In this document: one piece after another, positions 22,760 to 35,508 of the stretch
How the letters are laid out: the number at the start of each line of letters is the position of its first letter
How positions within the stretch are numbered: position 1 is the first letter of the stretch
Assembly (NCBI GenBank): GCA_921293015.1
Contig: OV121094.1
Coordinates: 8,975,448-9,039,447, forward strand
DNA length: 64,000 nucleotides
Direction of reading: 5' to 3'
Source of the DNA: Phorcus lineatus
Taxonomy: Eukaryota > Mollusca > Gastropoda > Trochida > Trochidae
The notes under the pieces: model-generated
Databases searched by the model: none
What the model saw: only the letters and a program-made list of their open reading frames with translations
Told to the model about the DNA's origin: nothing
Program-made: the position numbers and the translations under genes

Positions 22760-23290
22760 CATTAAAATTAGGTATAAATTTTATACCCGAAACTTCAAAT
22801 TCTTCTTTGCCATTCTATATTCAAATCTTGACAGAGTAAGTCATTACTACCTGGTTTTGAGACACTCCAAATTGCCTTAGTCTTATCTATATTTATCTTT
22901 AAGCCTGACATATCATAAATGGTATTGATGGTATCAATAGACGCATATTAACTTTCCTCTGATCATCTATTATAATACCTTTTATATTATCATTTTGTCT
23001 TATCAACATCAAAGGATTTCAGCTACAAAAAGAAAGAAATACGGTGGTATTGGATATCTTTGCCTGCAACCTCGTTTATAAGGGAACAAAATCAGAGAGA
23101 TGTCCATTCTGAATAACACATGAAGTTGTATCCAAAGTTAAAAGATTGATCGATCTAATAATCTCAGGGCCAAAGCCAAATTTTACCAAGACAGAGTTGA
23201 TGAAATCTTTGGAAACTGTATCAAAGGCCTTTTCAAAATCAATTAGAATTAGAATTAACAAACCCGGTATATTTCTTTCTTTAGTTTAAA
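22760..23290 (-). mobile_element. L1-like RT relic (DFEKAFDTVS box)
   Basis: A 61-codon minus-strand frame reads LILIDFEKAFDTVSKDFINS, then 'FGFGPEIIRSI' and 'NGHLSDF'. Further left come 'RGCRQRYPI', 'PYFFLFVAEIL', 'GLKINIDKTKAIW' and 'DLNIEWQRR'. This is the same enzyme family as the 22200-22450 relic, and probably a separate copy because the YADD-proximal region is repeated. Confidence 0.8.
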
Positions 23291-23299
23291 ACATAAGAT

Positions 23300-24160
23300 C
23301 ATAAAATAACCTCAGTTAAAGTTCTGCCAGGAATAAAGCCTGTCGGTTAATTATGAATCAAAGTATCTAAGGTGATTTTCAGCCTGTTTCAGACACAGGC
23401 CCTCGGATCATTAAAAAAAAATATTAAAATTTTTTTTTTGTAAATTGAGAACACCCCCTGAATAGACAGATCTCATTGGTTTGATGCAAAGTTAGGAACA
23501 GATAATTTTAATTCTCCGTTCTTGCAACCAATGAGATCTGTCGCTGCGGCCACACACCCCGTAAGGTCAAGGTGACATTAAGTTGGGCGTGAAAATCGTC
23601 TTTCGGCCGTCCTCATTAAATTACCCAAAAGATTTATTTATTTAAGTCAGTTGGAGTAGAAAGGTAAATTATGTGACATCATGTATGCATAGATTTTATA
23701 TTGATTGCGTGCGTATTTATTGTAGCATTCGGTCAAGGCAGCGGGTGGTTAGCTGATTAGATTACCGGGAATATTATTCCTGAGTGAGAAGACGTTTTTC
23801 AAAATCTGTTTTCATTTCTCACATCTCCTTCTTCAATCTGTCTATCTCATCTGTGTTATGCTCAATCTGCTCAGCGTTGTATTGCACTGATGATAGAATG
23901 TTGGAAGTTTTCTCATGAAGTTCTTTATATTTCGGAATTCACACTGTCAAGTTTATGCATAATCTCTGAAGTTTGATATGTAAGAGCAACAGCTATAATA
24001 AAGCTTTTAAGTCTGACCTCTCACCGATATCATCTGTGTTAGTATAATCGTGCTATATTTACCTATTTTTAGTTGCAAATTGTTTATTTATTATATGATT
24101 AAAAATTGGAAATAGAACGTGGACATTTTAGTCTGCCATTTTGTAACAAATCTAAGAGCC
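23300..24160. other. Spacer with one short hairpin
   Basis: Nothing coding. Inverted arms acagatctcattggtt (23466-23481) and aaccaatgagatctgt (23525-23540) form a hairpin with a loop of about 45 bases. Confidence 0.5.
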
Positions 24161-24475
24161 GGCATGGCTAGCCAGAGCTAGCCAGTAGGTCAGCTTGACC
24201 GGCACATAACCTTGATATTAACCAGAGTCCACATTCCAATACCAAACGTGGAACCAGCTTAAGACTTAGGTGAGGTGAGGTGAGGTGAATTTGTGTTTAA
24301 GGCCTCTTTCAAGATTATTTCACTTATATCGCGGCTGCTAGTATTTTTGCAGGGAGAAAGCCCGCAACACTGAGCTTAAGACTTAGAGAAGTTCAGATAG
24401 CTGGTTACATATATACCCTAGCCATTTATGGAAGGTAGGTCGCATTACCACTGAACGTAGGCTCACCAGCGCTTC

Positions 24476-24544
24476 TATAAAACCCCAACATGCCTTGACT
24501 TCAGCAGTCCAAGTTGATGTCAAGCTGTTGGTGTTCTTTTCTAG
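24476..24544 (+). promoter_or_regulatory. Candidate TATA promoter and non-coding first exon
   Basis: TATAAAA at 24476-24482 lies ~60 bases before a consensus donor (ttctag|gtgagt, exon end 24544), which would leave a first exon of about 35-40 bases. The upstream DNA has inverted motifs (ggctagcc, ggtcagcttgacc) and three aggtg repeats at about 24271. The next coding signal on this strand is the broken THAP sequence at 25355, but a link is unproven. Confidence 0.35.
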
Positions 24545-25354
24545 GTGAGTTGAATTTAGTACTGCTACATTTGTTAGGTTAACTTTGGTTTTATGTTACT
24601 CTGTTTAACGAACATAAAGACTCGTTATTTCTTTTTAGCAAATTGTTAAGTAGTGGTTTTGAGGGTTAGGTATATTATGAATTAAGAATTTAAAGATCAG
24701 ACAATACTAATATCCAGTAAATATACGTTGTATGCTAACATCTGACTTCAATGGTATTTTATATTCATGAAAAGGGTGACATGGCTAACTAGTCTATGTT
24801 AATATGTTTTATTATATCGACACAATATTGTTTTATTGTACGTGTATTTCGGGACATCTTTGATATACGTCATCGACATGGATTACAACGATTCGATTAC
24901 TATTGCAATTACTCGTATTACAAATATCACGTACTACAGTGTTTGTATATCTAGGCTTAAATGTGTCCTTAATTTTCATATGTATACAGGGGGTATTCCT
25001 CTACGACAACAGAGCTGTATTGGAGTCCATAAGTTGATAAAGATATTATATCCCACTTTTGTATCCGACTTCAATCCCCATTTTCATAAAGACAATACAT
25101 TCAAGTAAATAAAACACCAAACAGAGTTTCGATGCGTCCTGTGATTAAAAAGATATAACGGTTCAAAGTGCGTAGAAATTGGCCACCTCGAAAGCCCAAT
25201 TAAAAAAGTCCCAAGAGTGGCCTGAGCTGTCTTCGGCATATGTGACGTAATAGACAGGACTCGCTCCGCGTTTGCTTGTAATCAAGTATATATCAGTGCA
25301 GATATTGGTCGCATTCGTCTACGTTTTTATTGAGAATGAGACCTGCCTTCTTCA

Positions 25355-25575
25355 TGCGTTGCTGCCAACTGTACTAATATGAAATCAGGAGACATTCAAC
25401 TGCATCGGTTTCCGAAGGATCCTGTCCAATTCGCGAATTGACAAAGTTTGTTAGTCAGAAATGAGCGAAGTGGAGTCCCAATGACAGGTCTGTCATCTGC
25501 TCCGATCATTTCACAGAGGACTGTTATGATCTTTCCTATGATTTCAAAACGAACTTTGGAATGCCGTACCAATAG
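25355..25575 (+). pseudogene. Broken THAP-type zinc finger
   Basis: The frame from 25355 reads CVAANCTNMKSGDIQLHRFP, giving the first C-x4-C and the 'RFP' motif of a THAP domain. It hits a TGA in place of an expected Trp near 25430. After a frameshift the sequence resumes as ICSDHFTEDCYDLSYDFKTN, the C-x2-H half, and stops at 25575. All four metal ligands are present but not in one frame. THAP domains bind DNA in transcription factors and P-element-type transposases; which parent this had is unclear. The following 100 bases include a Lys/Arg-rich stretch. Confidence 0.7.
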
Positions 25576-25809
25576 TTAATAAACAGATAAAGATGAAATT
25601 AGGCCCGCTAACCGTCTGTCCAGCGAGATATGACAATCAACCATATCGGAAGAGAAAACGGACGGAATACTTTGAGAAGAGGGAACGAAAGAGGGTAAGG
25701 AATTTGAAAAATAGGCTATTTCCAGGGGGAGGTGGGATAAATAATCATGAAACTTGCCCCGAAGAAACATTTACCATTTTATGTAGCCTTACAGTGGATA
25801 ATTTATAAC

Positions 25810-28800
25810 CTATTTGATATTGATAAACATTGCAGTATAAAATAGGGTATTTAGTTAAAAGGATTTCTTAATGTATTGTCATGTGTCACGTGTATTGACA
25901 AACCTAATTACCTTCATCAAGTTTCAATAAAGGCTGATGATCATGTGTGAGGATAAAGTTAGATAACTAATCAGTGTCTTGTGTCTTTGGAAATGTGCCA
26001 GGTGCCGAGGTCATTAAGTTTATTGCTTAATTGCCATAATGTACAGGTGTGCGGCATTTCATGTATAGACTGTTAGGTAATAACTTTATGACTATATTGT
26101 CTGGTGTAAAAAAGTAGTGTTAGGTAACTAAAAACCTCTCTCTGGTAAAATACCGGTACTAAAGTACCGAAGGAAATGGAAGTAATATGCTTTTCAGCGT
26201 TAATATTTTCATTTGGTTGAAATACTTAAAACTGAATGAAATACGTTTCCAAGCAGGCTTTAACTTACATCACAATCAACAATAAATGTTGTTCTATTAT
26301 TGACAATATTGGCCTACATCACTCTGGATTAGTACCACACTCTTTATATCAAACACTGACCATTAACTCACACAAAACAACAATAATCTGTATCCTTACT
26401 ATGCAAAATACATTAGTAAGTTTTTATGAAGGTGGCAAATCGCGAATCAAGAGGTAAATTTACTAAACACATAAAAAATGTGATCTTCATTATCACTTAT
26501 AACACGTTAATAAGCCAAAAAACAGTTGTTCGGAACCGTTGTATCCTATCCCGAGATCCGGAAGTTGCCGAGAGGCAGTCCATCAAAAGCGAGATCTCAT
26601 TGTTACAGTCATGCAAAGCAGAAACACAGAGTTACGATATTGAGTTGACATTATAAAATGGCACAAAGTAGTAACAAATATTCTACATATACAATGGTCA
26701 TTCTACTACACAGGGGGATAATCGATTTGTCTAGATGTTCAAACAAAAAACAGTCACAATTGCGGCAGATATCAGTTTGGGTTCACTCGATGGGCATTAT
26801 CGGAGATTAACAACTCAAACAAATAAAAAGTTAATTAATGTCAAACAGAATATGTGGATGTATTGATATTAATAGGTTTGGTGACTTAGGGGCTTTTTAT
26901 AAGTACAATCAGTGAAAATATATACGTTCACGATCGCTGGAATCTATATTGTAAACAATGACACAGATCAGCCAGTCCGACACCAGTTTAGCGCAGACAA
27001 AACCTAGTCAATAGCGAACCAATCACATCATCGCGTTTAAAATAAAGATAGCGGCGATCAAGGTTAACGAATGGTAAATGGGAGTTACTTGCCCCTAGCT
27101 ACTGATACCGAATGCTTTTGCCGCACGCATTGTGATTGGTTAGCTTAGTTTACGCAAGAACGTGCGCTACAGTAGGGTGCGGTCAGACCCAGTGGAGAGG
27201 ATGGCCTAGACAGATAGAGTTCGAATCTCGATAGAGTCAATATTTTGAAACTTTTATTCCTCGGAACAGGGTCGATTTTAATCAGACTGTATAATAACCC
27301 ATGCGTGAGGCAAGCTAGAAGCCGAGCACAAGGCACATTACTATACAATACCTACTATTGAAGAATCCGAGGTATATTAGTTATTTTCACCACCTTCAGT
27401 GTATGTCATCAAAACTCAGTTCTAGCATGCGCAGAACAGCTATTTCTTTTCAACACCGCAAAAGGCTGTCATGGATTTTTTCGGTTTACATTATTTAAAG
27501 ATTTATTTCTGCAAAAGAAAATGTAAATCAAAAAGCACGCTGACTTTACTTGTCGTTTGAAATATAATTTATATTTGTGAAAATGGATAATACCTGTAGT
27601 TAAGTTGTAAACAAATTAAGACTTAAAACAGAACTTCAGATGATTTTAATGAGAGCACAAGTACTGAACTTCATCATGTGGAAAACGTTCCATCAAAACG
27701 TAAACGGTGGTTATTGTATTGGTACAAACAAAACAAAAACAAACAAAAAAAACAAAAAGATCCATCATTCTGTTTTCTTTATGACTGCTATGGAGGTAAT
27801 GAATAGAAAAACAAATAACCGCCTTTAACTATCATATCATTCTAAAGTATGAAAAGCTGTCCAAATTGTCATCATACAAATTAAAAGAATTTGTAAAAAA
27901 GAAAAAATGGACCTACTGAATGCATTTACTTTTCTAAAATTGTACCAGCGTCGACTCTAGTGTATTGATTTCTACGTGTTCTAAATCCCCCTGGTAGGCA
28001 TAAATCGGAACGTTATCACTCAGTTGTTAAGATAAGAAATTCTAGTTTGAACATCGGCATAATAACCCATAACCGATAGAAAGCAACCTATTTGATATCG
28101 GCCCATCAATCACAGCTGCAGAAAGCTAAAGAGTTGGCGCAAAGTGATTGATATAAATCACCAAGGCTTAAATTGTCTTTGGCGGAGATTGGAAATTATC
28201 AATAATGTTTTTTAAAGTGCGGGGCTTTTCTGTAGGTTTTAAAGTCATTTAAACTGACATGATGCATAACTAAAATTTCCTCAGGCCTCAAAAGCTAGAT
28301 TTACCCACATGCTACCCACGAATCCGACACAATTATCATGGCTAAGCAAGACCATTGTTCAAAACGTTTTCCCAAAGAGACGGATTTAAATATTTAGAAA
28401 TGAACGCAAAACTTACAACAAGGGTTGGAAAACGCTTCATTCGAACCTGAAATACAATTGAACACGCTGTTGATAACGAGATGTAGCTGTTATGAATAGA
28501 TTAAAATTACATCAAGGTGCAAAGTTCAATTTGAATCTTTTGCGAAATATGAACCATTTAACGCTACCTCTGAAAAGTAAGAAAAGCAACCCATGTTTAT
28601 CTTTGTGTCTGCTGTCAATAAATTTAGAAAATTGAAAAGATTATTGTTACTATACTAACTGATAAGCATTGTGATACTGATTTCACAAACAAATACCTCT
28701 TCATGATAAGGTAACACCTTTTATGAAAAAAAGATTCATAGTTGACTTAGTAACATACTGTGAGGTTCTTTTAGTTAACAGTGTATTTACTATAGTAAGA
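25810..28800. other. Three-kilobase stretch with no recognised gene
   Basis: I see no motif-bearing frame. A short 'gttcgaatc' at 27218 resembles a tRNA B box but has no matching cloverleaf. Confidence 0.5.
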
Positions 28801-28806
28801 TCTTAC

Positions 28807-28919
28807 ATCTGGTTGTCATGTCATTCAGGGGAATTGCATTGAGCGCCATCGTTGTCAGGGCCCGGTCGCAACAAACGGTTGCAACACCGACTATACAATC
28901 CACAGCTTCCATTGCAAGC
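28807..28919 (-). CDS. Candidate exon 3 of a secreted Cys-rich protein
   Basis: Bounded by an acceptor (ttgtttacag before 28919) and a donor (agat|gtaaga at 28807). Joined in phase with the exon at 29345 it reads GLAMEAVDCIVGVATVCCDR.. to 'NDMTTR'. A second frame of the same exon (ACNGSCGLYSRCCNR..., 32 residues then stop) is also open and Cys-rich, so the reading frame is not certain. No family recognised. Confidence 0.3.
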
Positions 28920-29344
28920 CTGTAAACAAGATACACAACATTAGGATATAAGACCACCAAATACCATTCACTTCACAGAAGTAGCGCTAACTTTTATTCC
29001 TATCCGAACGTATGTTCTTATACAAGCTTTTCTTAAGGCAAGTGTCACTAGCTGTAAACTATTCAACAAACATTAAATGCAGTATTTCTGCCAATGAAAA
29101 CACCACATGCACCACACATATTTGTTTTCTCTGATGCCTTTACAAATATGTATTTGTTAAAAGGCAAAAATGTTTTGTGAAGAAGACTTTAAAGGCAGGG
29201 TTCATATTTAAAAAGTTTAACTTTAAAAAAGCGTACGGAATATACTTTAGCGTTTTGAATGATAACCTTTGAAACGCTAATTGAAAACAATTGTTCAAAA
29301 GTATTGTATCATCTCCAATTTTAATATTTGGATTAAGTAATTAC

Positions 29345-29558
29345 CCAAATACAATAATTTTTTCTAATGATTCAAATTGATACGTTCTTATTGAAATCAG
29401 CGATTCATCAATCTTAGTTTGAAACTGATAAGCATGGCACTTTCTCGCATACTTGCATGACTCAATAGGGTCTGGTTCGCTGGTGCTTTGGACGTATATA
29501 TCGATGCAGTCTGCAAGCTGTTGGTTATAATCGGCTGGACATTTACAAACCACTGCGG
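29345..29558 (-). CDS. Candidate exon 2 of a secreted Cys-rich protein
   Basis: The exon has a strong polypyrimidine acceptor (ttctttcttcag), is open throughout (phase 1 in, phase 2 out) and ends at g|gtaatt. It encodes AVVCKCPADYNQQLADCIDI.. then 'ESCKYARKC', with five cysteines and a helical look. A possible signal-peptide exon in matching phase lies at 32048-32117. Expression evidence would decide; the family is unknown to me. Confidence 0.4.
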
Positions 29559-29759
29559 CTGAAGAAAGAATCATTTGTCATTGAAATATTATTTAATGAA
29601 GTTTAAAGTGAATGTCAAGTGTAAGAGGGGTCCTTTTAGTGTATTTGTGGCTTATTGATGTTTTGTCTGCCTTTGTTTGACAGAATTTGACAAAATAGTG
29701 CCTGTTCCTAAGAAAAAGCAATTAATTTATCGTGGTAAGATTATGTAAAATCCTTGCTA

Positions 29760-30440
29760 AAAGATTTTAAAGGTACTGTTGATCTTAATAGTTTTTGAAT
29801 TAGATGATTTTTTTTCAAATGTACCATATCTTTATTAGTTTTTTTAATTTGATGTACAGCAGTTTTCATGATGATGTAAGATGAGGAGTTTATAACGAAA
29901 TGCAAAACAAACCAATATGGCTGACAAGAAGCCGATATAACCCTTCCTTTAGCGTTTGAACATCGTCTATAATGAATTAATCTAAATATTTAATCTACTG
30001 CATTATGATCAGAAGGTCACTATGCCTCAATGGCAGTACCTAAACCAATAAAACACTCTCTTTGGTGTACACCAATCTAATTTTCGAAACATCTCAATTC
30101 TTATAACAAGAGTTCAGACACATCAACGTTTCCCTTAAGCGCCTGCAGATTTAAAAGGATCTGCTAAGATAAACACTTTGAATTGTATTTGTAAAGGATA
30201 AACTTATGAAAATAATATTTTTTCTGGATAACAAATTCTTTATTGTCAAATTCACAATACTCCGACATCCAGTAAGATATTGTCTTCTTGACGAAAGAAA
30301 GTTTATCATTTTATAACAAGAGAACCGAAATAACTGAGGCCTATAGTCGTTCCTTTCATCCAACAACAGTCAAAAAGTTTTATAAAGACAAGACACTGTC
30401 CGAAATGCTCGAGACTAACTGGAGAACGCCGACGTTACTG
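29760..30440. other. Intergenic or intronic A+T-rich stretch
   Basis: No recognised feature; open frames here are short and without motif. Confidence 0.4.
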
Positions 30441-30445
30441 ATTTA

Positions 30446-30673
30446 CAGTGGCCAGCCAGTTCATCAGATATGAATCCAAATGAACACCTTTGGGATTACC
30501 TTGACCGCCATTTGATACAGCTGATGCCGCCGAACAACCAGCAGGAACTTGAGCGAGCTCTATTAAACATATGGAACAGTATCTCTGCTGAGGTCATCGG
30601 ACGCCTGACGACTTTAGTCAGGAGGTGTGTACTTGCTTGCATTGAAGCCCAGGGTGGTCACGCTCGCTACTGA
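30446..30673 (+). mobile_element. Tc1-type transposase C-terminal relic
   Basis: The frame contains WPASSSDMNPNEHLWDYLDR and ends '..VLACIEAQGGHARY' at the stop. This is the standard end of a Tc1-family transposase, including the last catalytic acid (the Glu of 'NEHLWD'). The upstream part is missing or frameshifted. Confidence 0.85.
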
Positions 30674-30732
30674 TGACAGGTTATTTTCATTAAACAATTG
30701 TCAGAATTCTTCGTTTGTTTTCATTTGAATGA

Positions 30733-31810
30733 GTGAAACATTTCTTTTGCCTGGTAGTTCACATACGTGATCCAAATCCCGACTCGCCTGATTTCTTCAC
30801 GAAACTTATGTTACAACTAGTTCAACTCCCAGGAATACTGATTCCTGCTGGAGATTGGAATGTTGTTCATGATCATAATCTCGACGCTTTTAATTACAAA
30901 CATAAACACGACTTTCAAGCCAATTATGCCATATGAATTTAAAGAACAATTAGAAATCGTTGGTCCTTTGACATTCCTCAATCCTGAAATCGAATGGATT
31001 GCTTTCTAAATTCAGAAGATCTCTGTTAATAAGTTTAACATTGTATTAGATTGTTGTATTGTTAAGTGGGTCACACTTGCAATTGCTTTGATAGTCGTAT
31101 TGATTGCATTGGTTGGATACTCCTGACTGGAGTTGGACGTGGAACTTTAAAGAATATTCTAGAAAGTTTTTAACTTATATAGAACTCTTATACATCTTGC
31201 TTCTTACAATGAACTTTGCGATCATCTGCCGTGCCATTGTTTTGGATACCTTTACAAACCGGATTCATCTATCTCCTATTAATTTAGACCCACTGACTGT
31301 TTTCTATATTCATCAACTGTATGATTCATAAGGACTGGTGAATATGTTTAGATAGCTAATTAGTGTGACCCATTTGATATTTATTATAGCTTGTTATAGC
31401 TTGATAATGTAACCTTAAACGATTTGTTTATCATTTGATTGATTGAATTGTAATTAAAATACAACTGTCTTGTTATATTTTGCTGGTTTGACTGGCGACA
31501 TTTTCCTATTCCAAATTCATTCGTGACAATTCATATATATAAAGCAATGAGGTCAAATAAGCTCGAATCTAGCCAAGAATTGTTGGAAAATCTAAGAACT
31601 GAGAAATAAAAGGAATCATCCTCGTTAGCAAGGCAAAATGGTCAGAAGATGGCGGAAAAAACACCGTATCTTGAAAAAGAAATTATATCAAAAAAACCAT
31701 GCAATAAATTATTACATCTCAAAACCAATCCTCGACATCTGCAGAAGATATCTTGAATGAATGTTTCAATTTTATGAAAAATATATTCCTCAAATAATGA
31801 TCTGAACGGG
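30733..31810 (+). mobile_element. L1-like LINE relic (endonuclease and pre-RT)
   Basis: At 30760-30930 the frame reads RDPNPDSPDFFTKLMLQLVQ then 'PAGDWNVVHDHNLD', the PN.D..FF....GD.N signature of the L1 endonuclease. At about 31620-31790 the line 'SKAKWSEDGGKNTVS', 'KRNYIKK' and 'AEDILNECFNFMKNIF' matches the L1 segment before the RT domain. Its orientation is opposite to the 22-23 kb relics. Confidence 0.7.
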
Positions 31811-32047
31811 ACCGATAATTAAAATTATTTTACAGAAATAGATGTTAGGATGTCAGATAACAAGAGAGAAGGTAATATATAACCGGACGTATGGTCCTCA
31901 TTCTTCAAACATTTCCTGAACAAACATGTCCAGGTTGTGATTGAAATACCGTAGAATCCTTTTGAAGGATGAAGGATCCCCTCTTATATACACAATTCGA
32001 TTCGCCTACGAACATAAAACAATATTTCAAAGGAAAGACATTATAAC

Positions 32048-32117
32048 TTGCATACCAAAAGACAGCTGCGATCGTAAATGTTACGAGAACTTGAATACAG
32101 TTTAGATTCAACAACAT
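32048..32117 (-). CDS. Candidate signal-peptide exon (exon 1)
   Basis: ATG at 32117 opens MLLNLNCIQVLVTFTIAAVF, a plausible secretion signal. Two donors follow: a|gttata (exon end 32048, phase 1, matching the exon at 29558) and g|gtatgc (32056, phase 2, stronger site but wrong phase). The join to the exons at 29 kb is therefore tentative. Confidence 0.3.
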
Positions 32118-32689
32118 GTAATATTATCATTATCATTCATATGGTTAATCGAGTTAATCACTAAGATGAGCCAATCAAAATGTTTGCACCACTCGTAGGT
32201 GAATAAACATGGCTGCCCGAATACCACGTTGTTGTGGGTTGATTTCAAATGATCCGAATACTCACAATTAACACAGTCAATATCTAAAGAATCACACTTC
32301 TTAGTGTTGACAAGATAGCATCCCACGTAATTGCTAGTAGAATGAAACATGTCTTACCCACTATTATCACGCGATACTCTAATAAGATTTCTCAAAATCG
32401 ACTCATTTCAGAAAAACACTAGACTATTTTAGTACCAAATAAATCACTGTAAAGTAAATTAAAAAAACAGGTTTGTTAGTCACTGTTGACAACGGGAAAA
32501 TCGGGCACTTTACCGATAAGGCACTAGAAACTGTCAACTTTGGTATCTCATTTCGAAAAGGGATCAAACATTGAAAATACCGTTTCTCTTTTTATCTTTA
32601 CCATGCACATATATACCATAGTCAATGGGAAGTCAAAGTTTCATCTTAGAAGTTTAGTAACCTTTGCTATTTATTTGGTTATCTTGTAG

Positions 32690-33600
32690 ACTTTTTTGAT
32701 TTATAAAAATGTTTGTTATAATTTATGAATAGTTAGATTCCCATTTATGAAATTAAGCGTCAACTTCATTTGGAAAGCGGTCATTATTCGGTTATTCGAA
32801 AGCATTTGTTGACAACATCTTATATACGTTCATACAATTAGGAATGTCAAAAGGACATGTTATCATTGTGCATATGTAATTACTTTTGAGTAGAAGATTA
32901 ACACTTCTCCGTGATTTTGGTGAAAATGTTTTCTCAAATCTTAGAGACGATTAACCACTTATAGAAGCGCGAATAAGATATACCTTTCGTCTTTCGTTGT
33001 ATAATAAGAGATGTGCCAACCACATTTGAGTCAGATTTCACATGACGTTGCCATCTAAAACATTCAGAGAATATTAAAAGCTGAAACTGTTATAGAATGC
33101 TTTTTATAGTAAAACAATATACATGTATTTGAAACTTTGTTTCATATTCAATTTTGTGTGATATTGATTCATTGTTCATGTAATTAAGAATTAGAAGATT
33201 GACACGCCTCCTTGGTTTTGGTGAAAATGTAAACTCAGATCTAAGAGGACGGGTACATCAAGAAGGTTGAAATTATAACCCGGGTTATCAAAATTGTGTA
33301 ATAAATCGTTAATGATGCCAATTTTTTTATTAAGAGGAGTGACCACTATTTGAAGCGCGAATAAAATATGCCTTTGGGCATTTGCTGTACAATAAGATAG
33401 CCCCTTCGAGCCACATTTTCAAATAAAGTTGTCATGTAGAACATTCAGAAAATGAACAGCTAATACTGTTGTAAAACACTGTATATTGTAAAGAAATGTA
33501 TTTGAAACGTTGTTCATTGAATATGTTATAGCTAATAATAATGATAGTAATTAAGGATAATTTTATCGTCACACTTCAAATGATTTCATCAAGCTTTCTT
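32690..33600 (+). repeat. Diverged copy of the 16-20 kb dispersed repeat
   Basis: It shares 'atgtttgttata', 'gaaaatgtaaactcagatc', 'gacgggtacatcaa' and 'tttgctgtacaataa' with the 806-bp units, in the same order. Two partial copies appear head to tail (32700-33060 and 33130-33500). Confidence 0.55.
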
Positions 33601-34229
33601 CATAATTAAGACAACGCTTTTACTACAGCTATGATGTTTGAAGTTTGAAGTGCAAAATTTAACAACTTTTTTTAGTCCAGAAATATTCAAAACCAAAAAC
33701 CAAGGCAAAGGGAAAATCATTTTATTTCAATAAAATTACTATGTTCAATCCATAAATGAGTAAGACTAATATTTTACAATAAAATACACATTCGATAATC
33801 ATTTAGGCTTAAGTAATTCTTGATTTGGTTATAAATAGGGTTTCATTAGAATCTTATTAAGTATTGACAATGCATTTTATTGGAGTAACCTTTGATTTGC
33901 TATACAAATACTGAAGAGGAAAAAAGTTAAATGGATTCTTGATTTGCTTATAATTTCGGTTAAATAATTATGATTTACCTTTGATCATGCTTTTTATTCC
34001 AGGAACTTTTGATTTTCTATACATATGGCGGTATATTGAAGAGGAAAAATTCATACTGAAAGGCTTCTTAAGTTAACATATCCAGATACACGAATCAATC
34101 AAGGTAGAATTGTTTGATAATGATATAATTATTATCATTATCATCTTCATCATCATTATAATTGTTTCTGCGTGTATGCTTTTTATCAGCATCAGCGTCA
34201 TCATCATTATCGTAACATCTAAACTAAAA
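33600..34229. other. A+T-rich spacer
   Basis: Contains a run of atcatc/attatc trinucleotide-like repeats (about 34125-34215) and no gene. Confidence 0.5.
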
Positions 34230-35508
34230 GCCAAAAGAAATTTTACACCTCCTTGAATTTGAATATAATAAAAAGTTATGTGTTCAGAGGAATTTGCTTT
34301 TTGTGTTGTAACACTAGTACTCCATCAGTTTAGTGTTTTGTGCTAAAAAAGCAGACCTGTAACTTTAATGGTAAATAAGTTATCGCCAGTTCTTCATGGG
34401 TGGGGTCAATTGTCCTATTTCTGATCATAGAATAATCAACAAAATCATAGAATAATCATTAGTTTAATGACAAATTGTATGTGATCAGTATCTGGTATGT
34501 CCGCCGTTGGCATTCTAACATGCCTGGACTCTTTGCCTCACATTAAACGTCAGTCGTCTGATGAAAGTAGGCGGTATCTGCCTCCATTCGGCCATCGATG
34601 CAGCAATTTGTTGTTGACCTGAGTGTGGTTGGTGTCGACGTTGACGGATCCTTAGATCGATGTAATCCTAGAGGTGCTCGATGGGATTCATATCGGGCGA
34701 TCTGGCAGGCCAAGGCAAAACGTGGACGTTGTTGACGTTGAGGTACCTCTGGCTGTAGGACCCTGTCAATTTACCTCTGCGCCATCAATGACAATGAGGT
34801 CGGTTGTAGCGTTGCCGCGTATCCCATCCCAGACCATGACGCTGCCTCCACCGAAAGGGATAACCTCCTGTACGCAGCAGCGTGCCTCCCTCTCACCCCG
34901 GCGACGGTAGACCCTCCTACTCACGTCTGTTACGTGCATCTGGAACATACTTTCGTCGGAAAATAACACTCTCTGCCAGTTTTGGTTCTGCCAACGTCGA
35001 ACATTTCTGGCCAAAGCAACCCTGTTTTGTCGATATCGGCGCGTCAACAGCATTGCTCGATGCGACCTCAGTCCATGTTGTAGAAGCTTTCTTCTCACCG
35101 TCCAAATTTTTTACAAAAACGTTTTCTAAGAATCTTATGGTTGTGTTTAGAAAAGAACAATAACAAATCTCAATATTTCGTCATTTTCAGACAAAATAAC
35201 AAATAAATATTTCCAAGAACATAACTCATTTCCTTTTTTATGAATGTGGATTCATTAATAAAGAAAACAATGTCAGTTTGGTTAATCTTTTACAATTTTA
35301 CTTCAATTATTGCATGATCGGTAATAGTACAATTGACCCCACTTATGAAGAACTGGCGATAAATTATTTACCATTACAAGTTACAGGTCTGCTATTTTAG
35401 CACAAAACACTAAACTGATGGAGTGTTACAACACAACAAAGCAAATTCCTCTGAACACGTAACTTTTTATGATATTAAAATTCAAAGAGGTGTATCATTT
35501 CTTTTGGC
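34230..35508 (-). mobile_element. Tc1-like element with ~200-bp TIRs, internally deleted
   Basis: The ends 34230-34440 and 35304-35508 are inverted copies over about 200 bp, starting GCCAAAAGAAAT. Minus-strand coding inside includes RAMLLTRRYRQNRVALARNV.., 'NWQRVLFSDESMF' (catalytic Asp), 'FGGGSVMVWDGI' (35098-34766) and, after a frameshift, 'VLPWPARSPDMNPIEHL' with an 'ANGGHTRY'-type end (about 34740-34490). The N-terminal DNA-binding part is missing and frames are broken, so it is not autonomous. Confidence 0.85.

Noticed and set aside
27210-27240. tRNA-like B box (gttcgaatc)
   Set aside because: The T stem is imperfect and no matching acceptor stem, anticodon arm or A box is present; at most a SINE trace.
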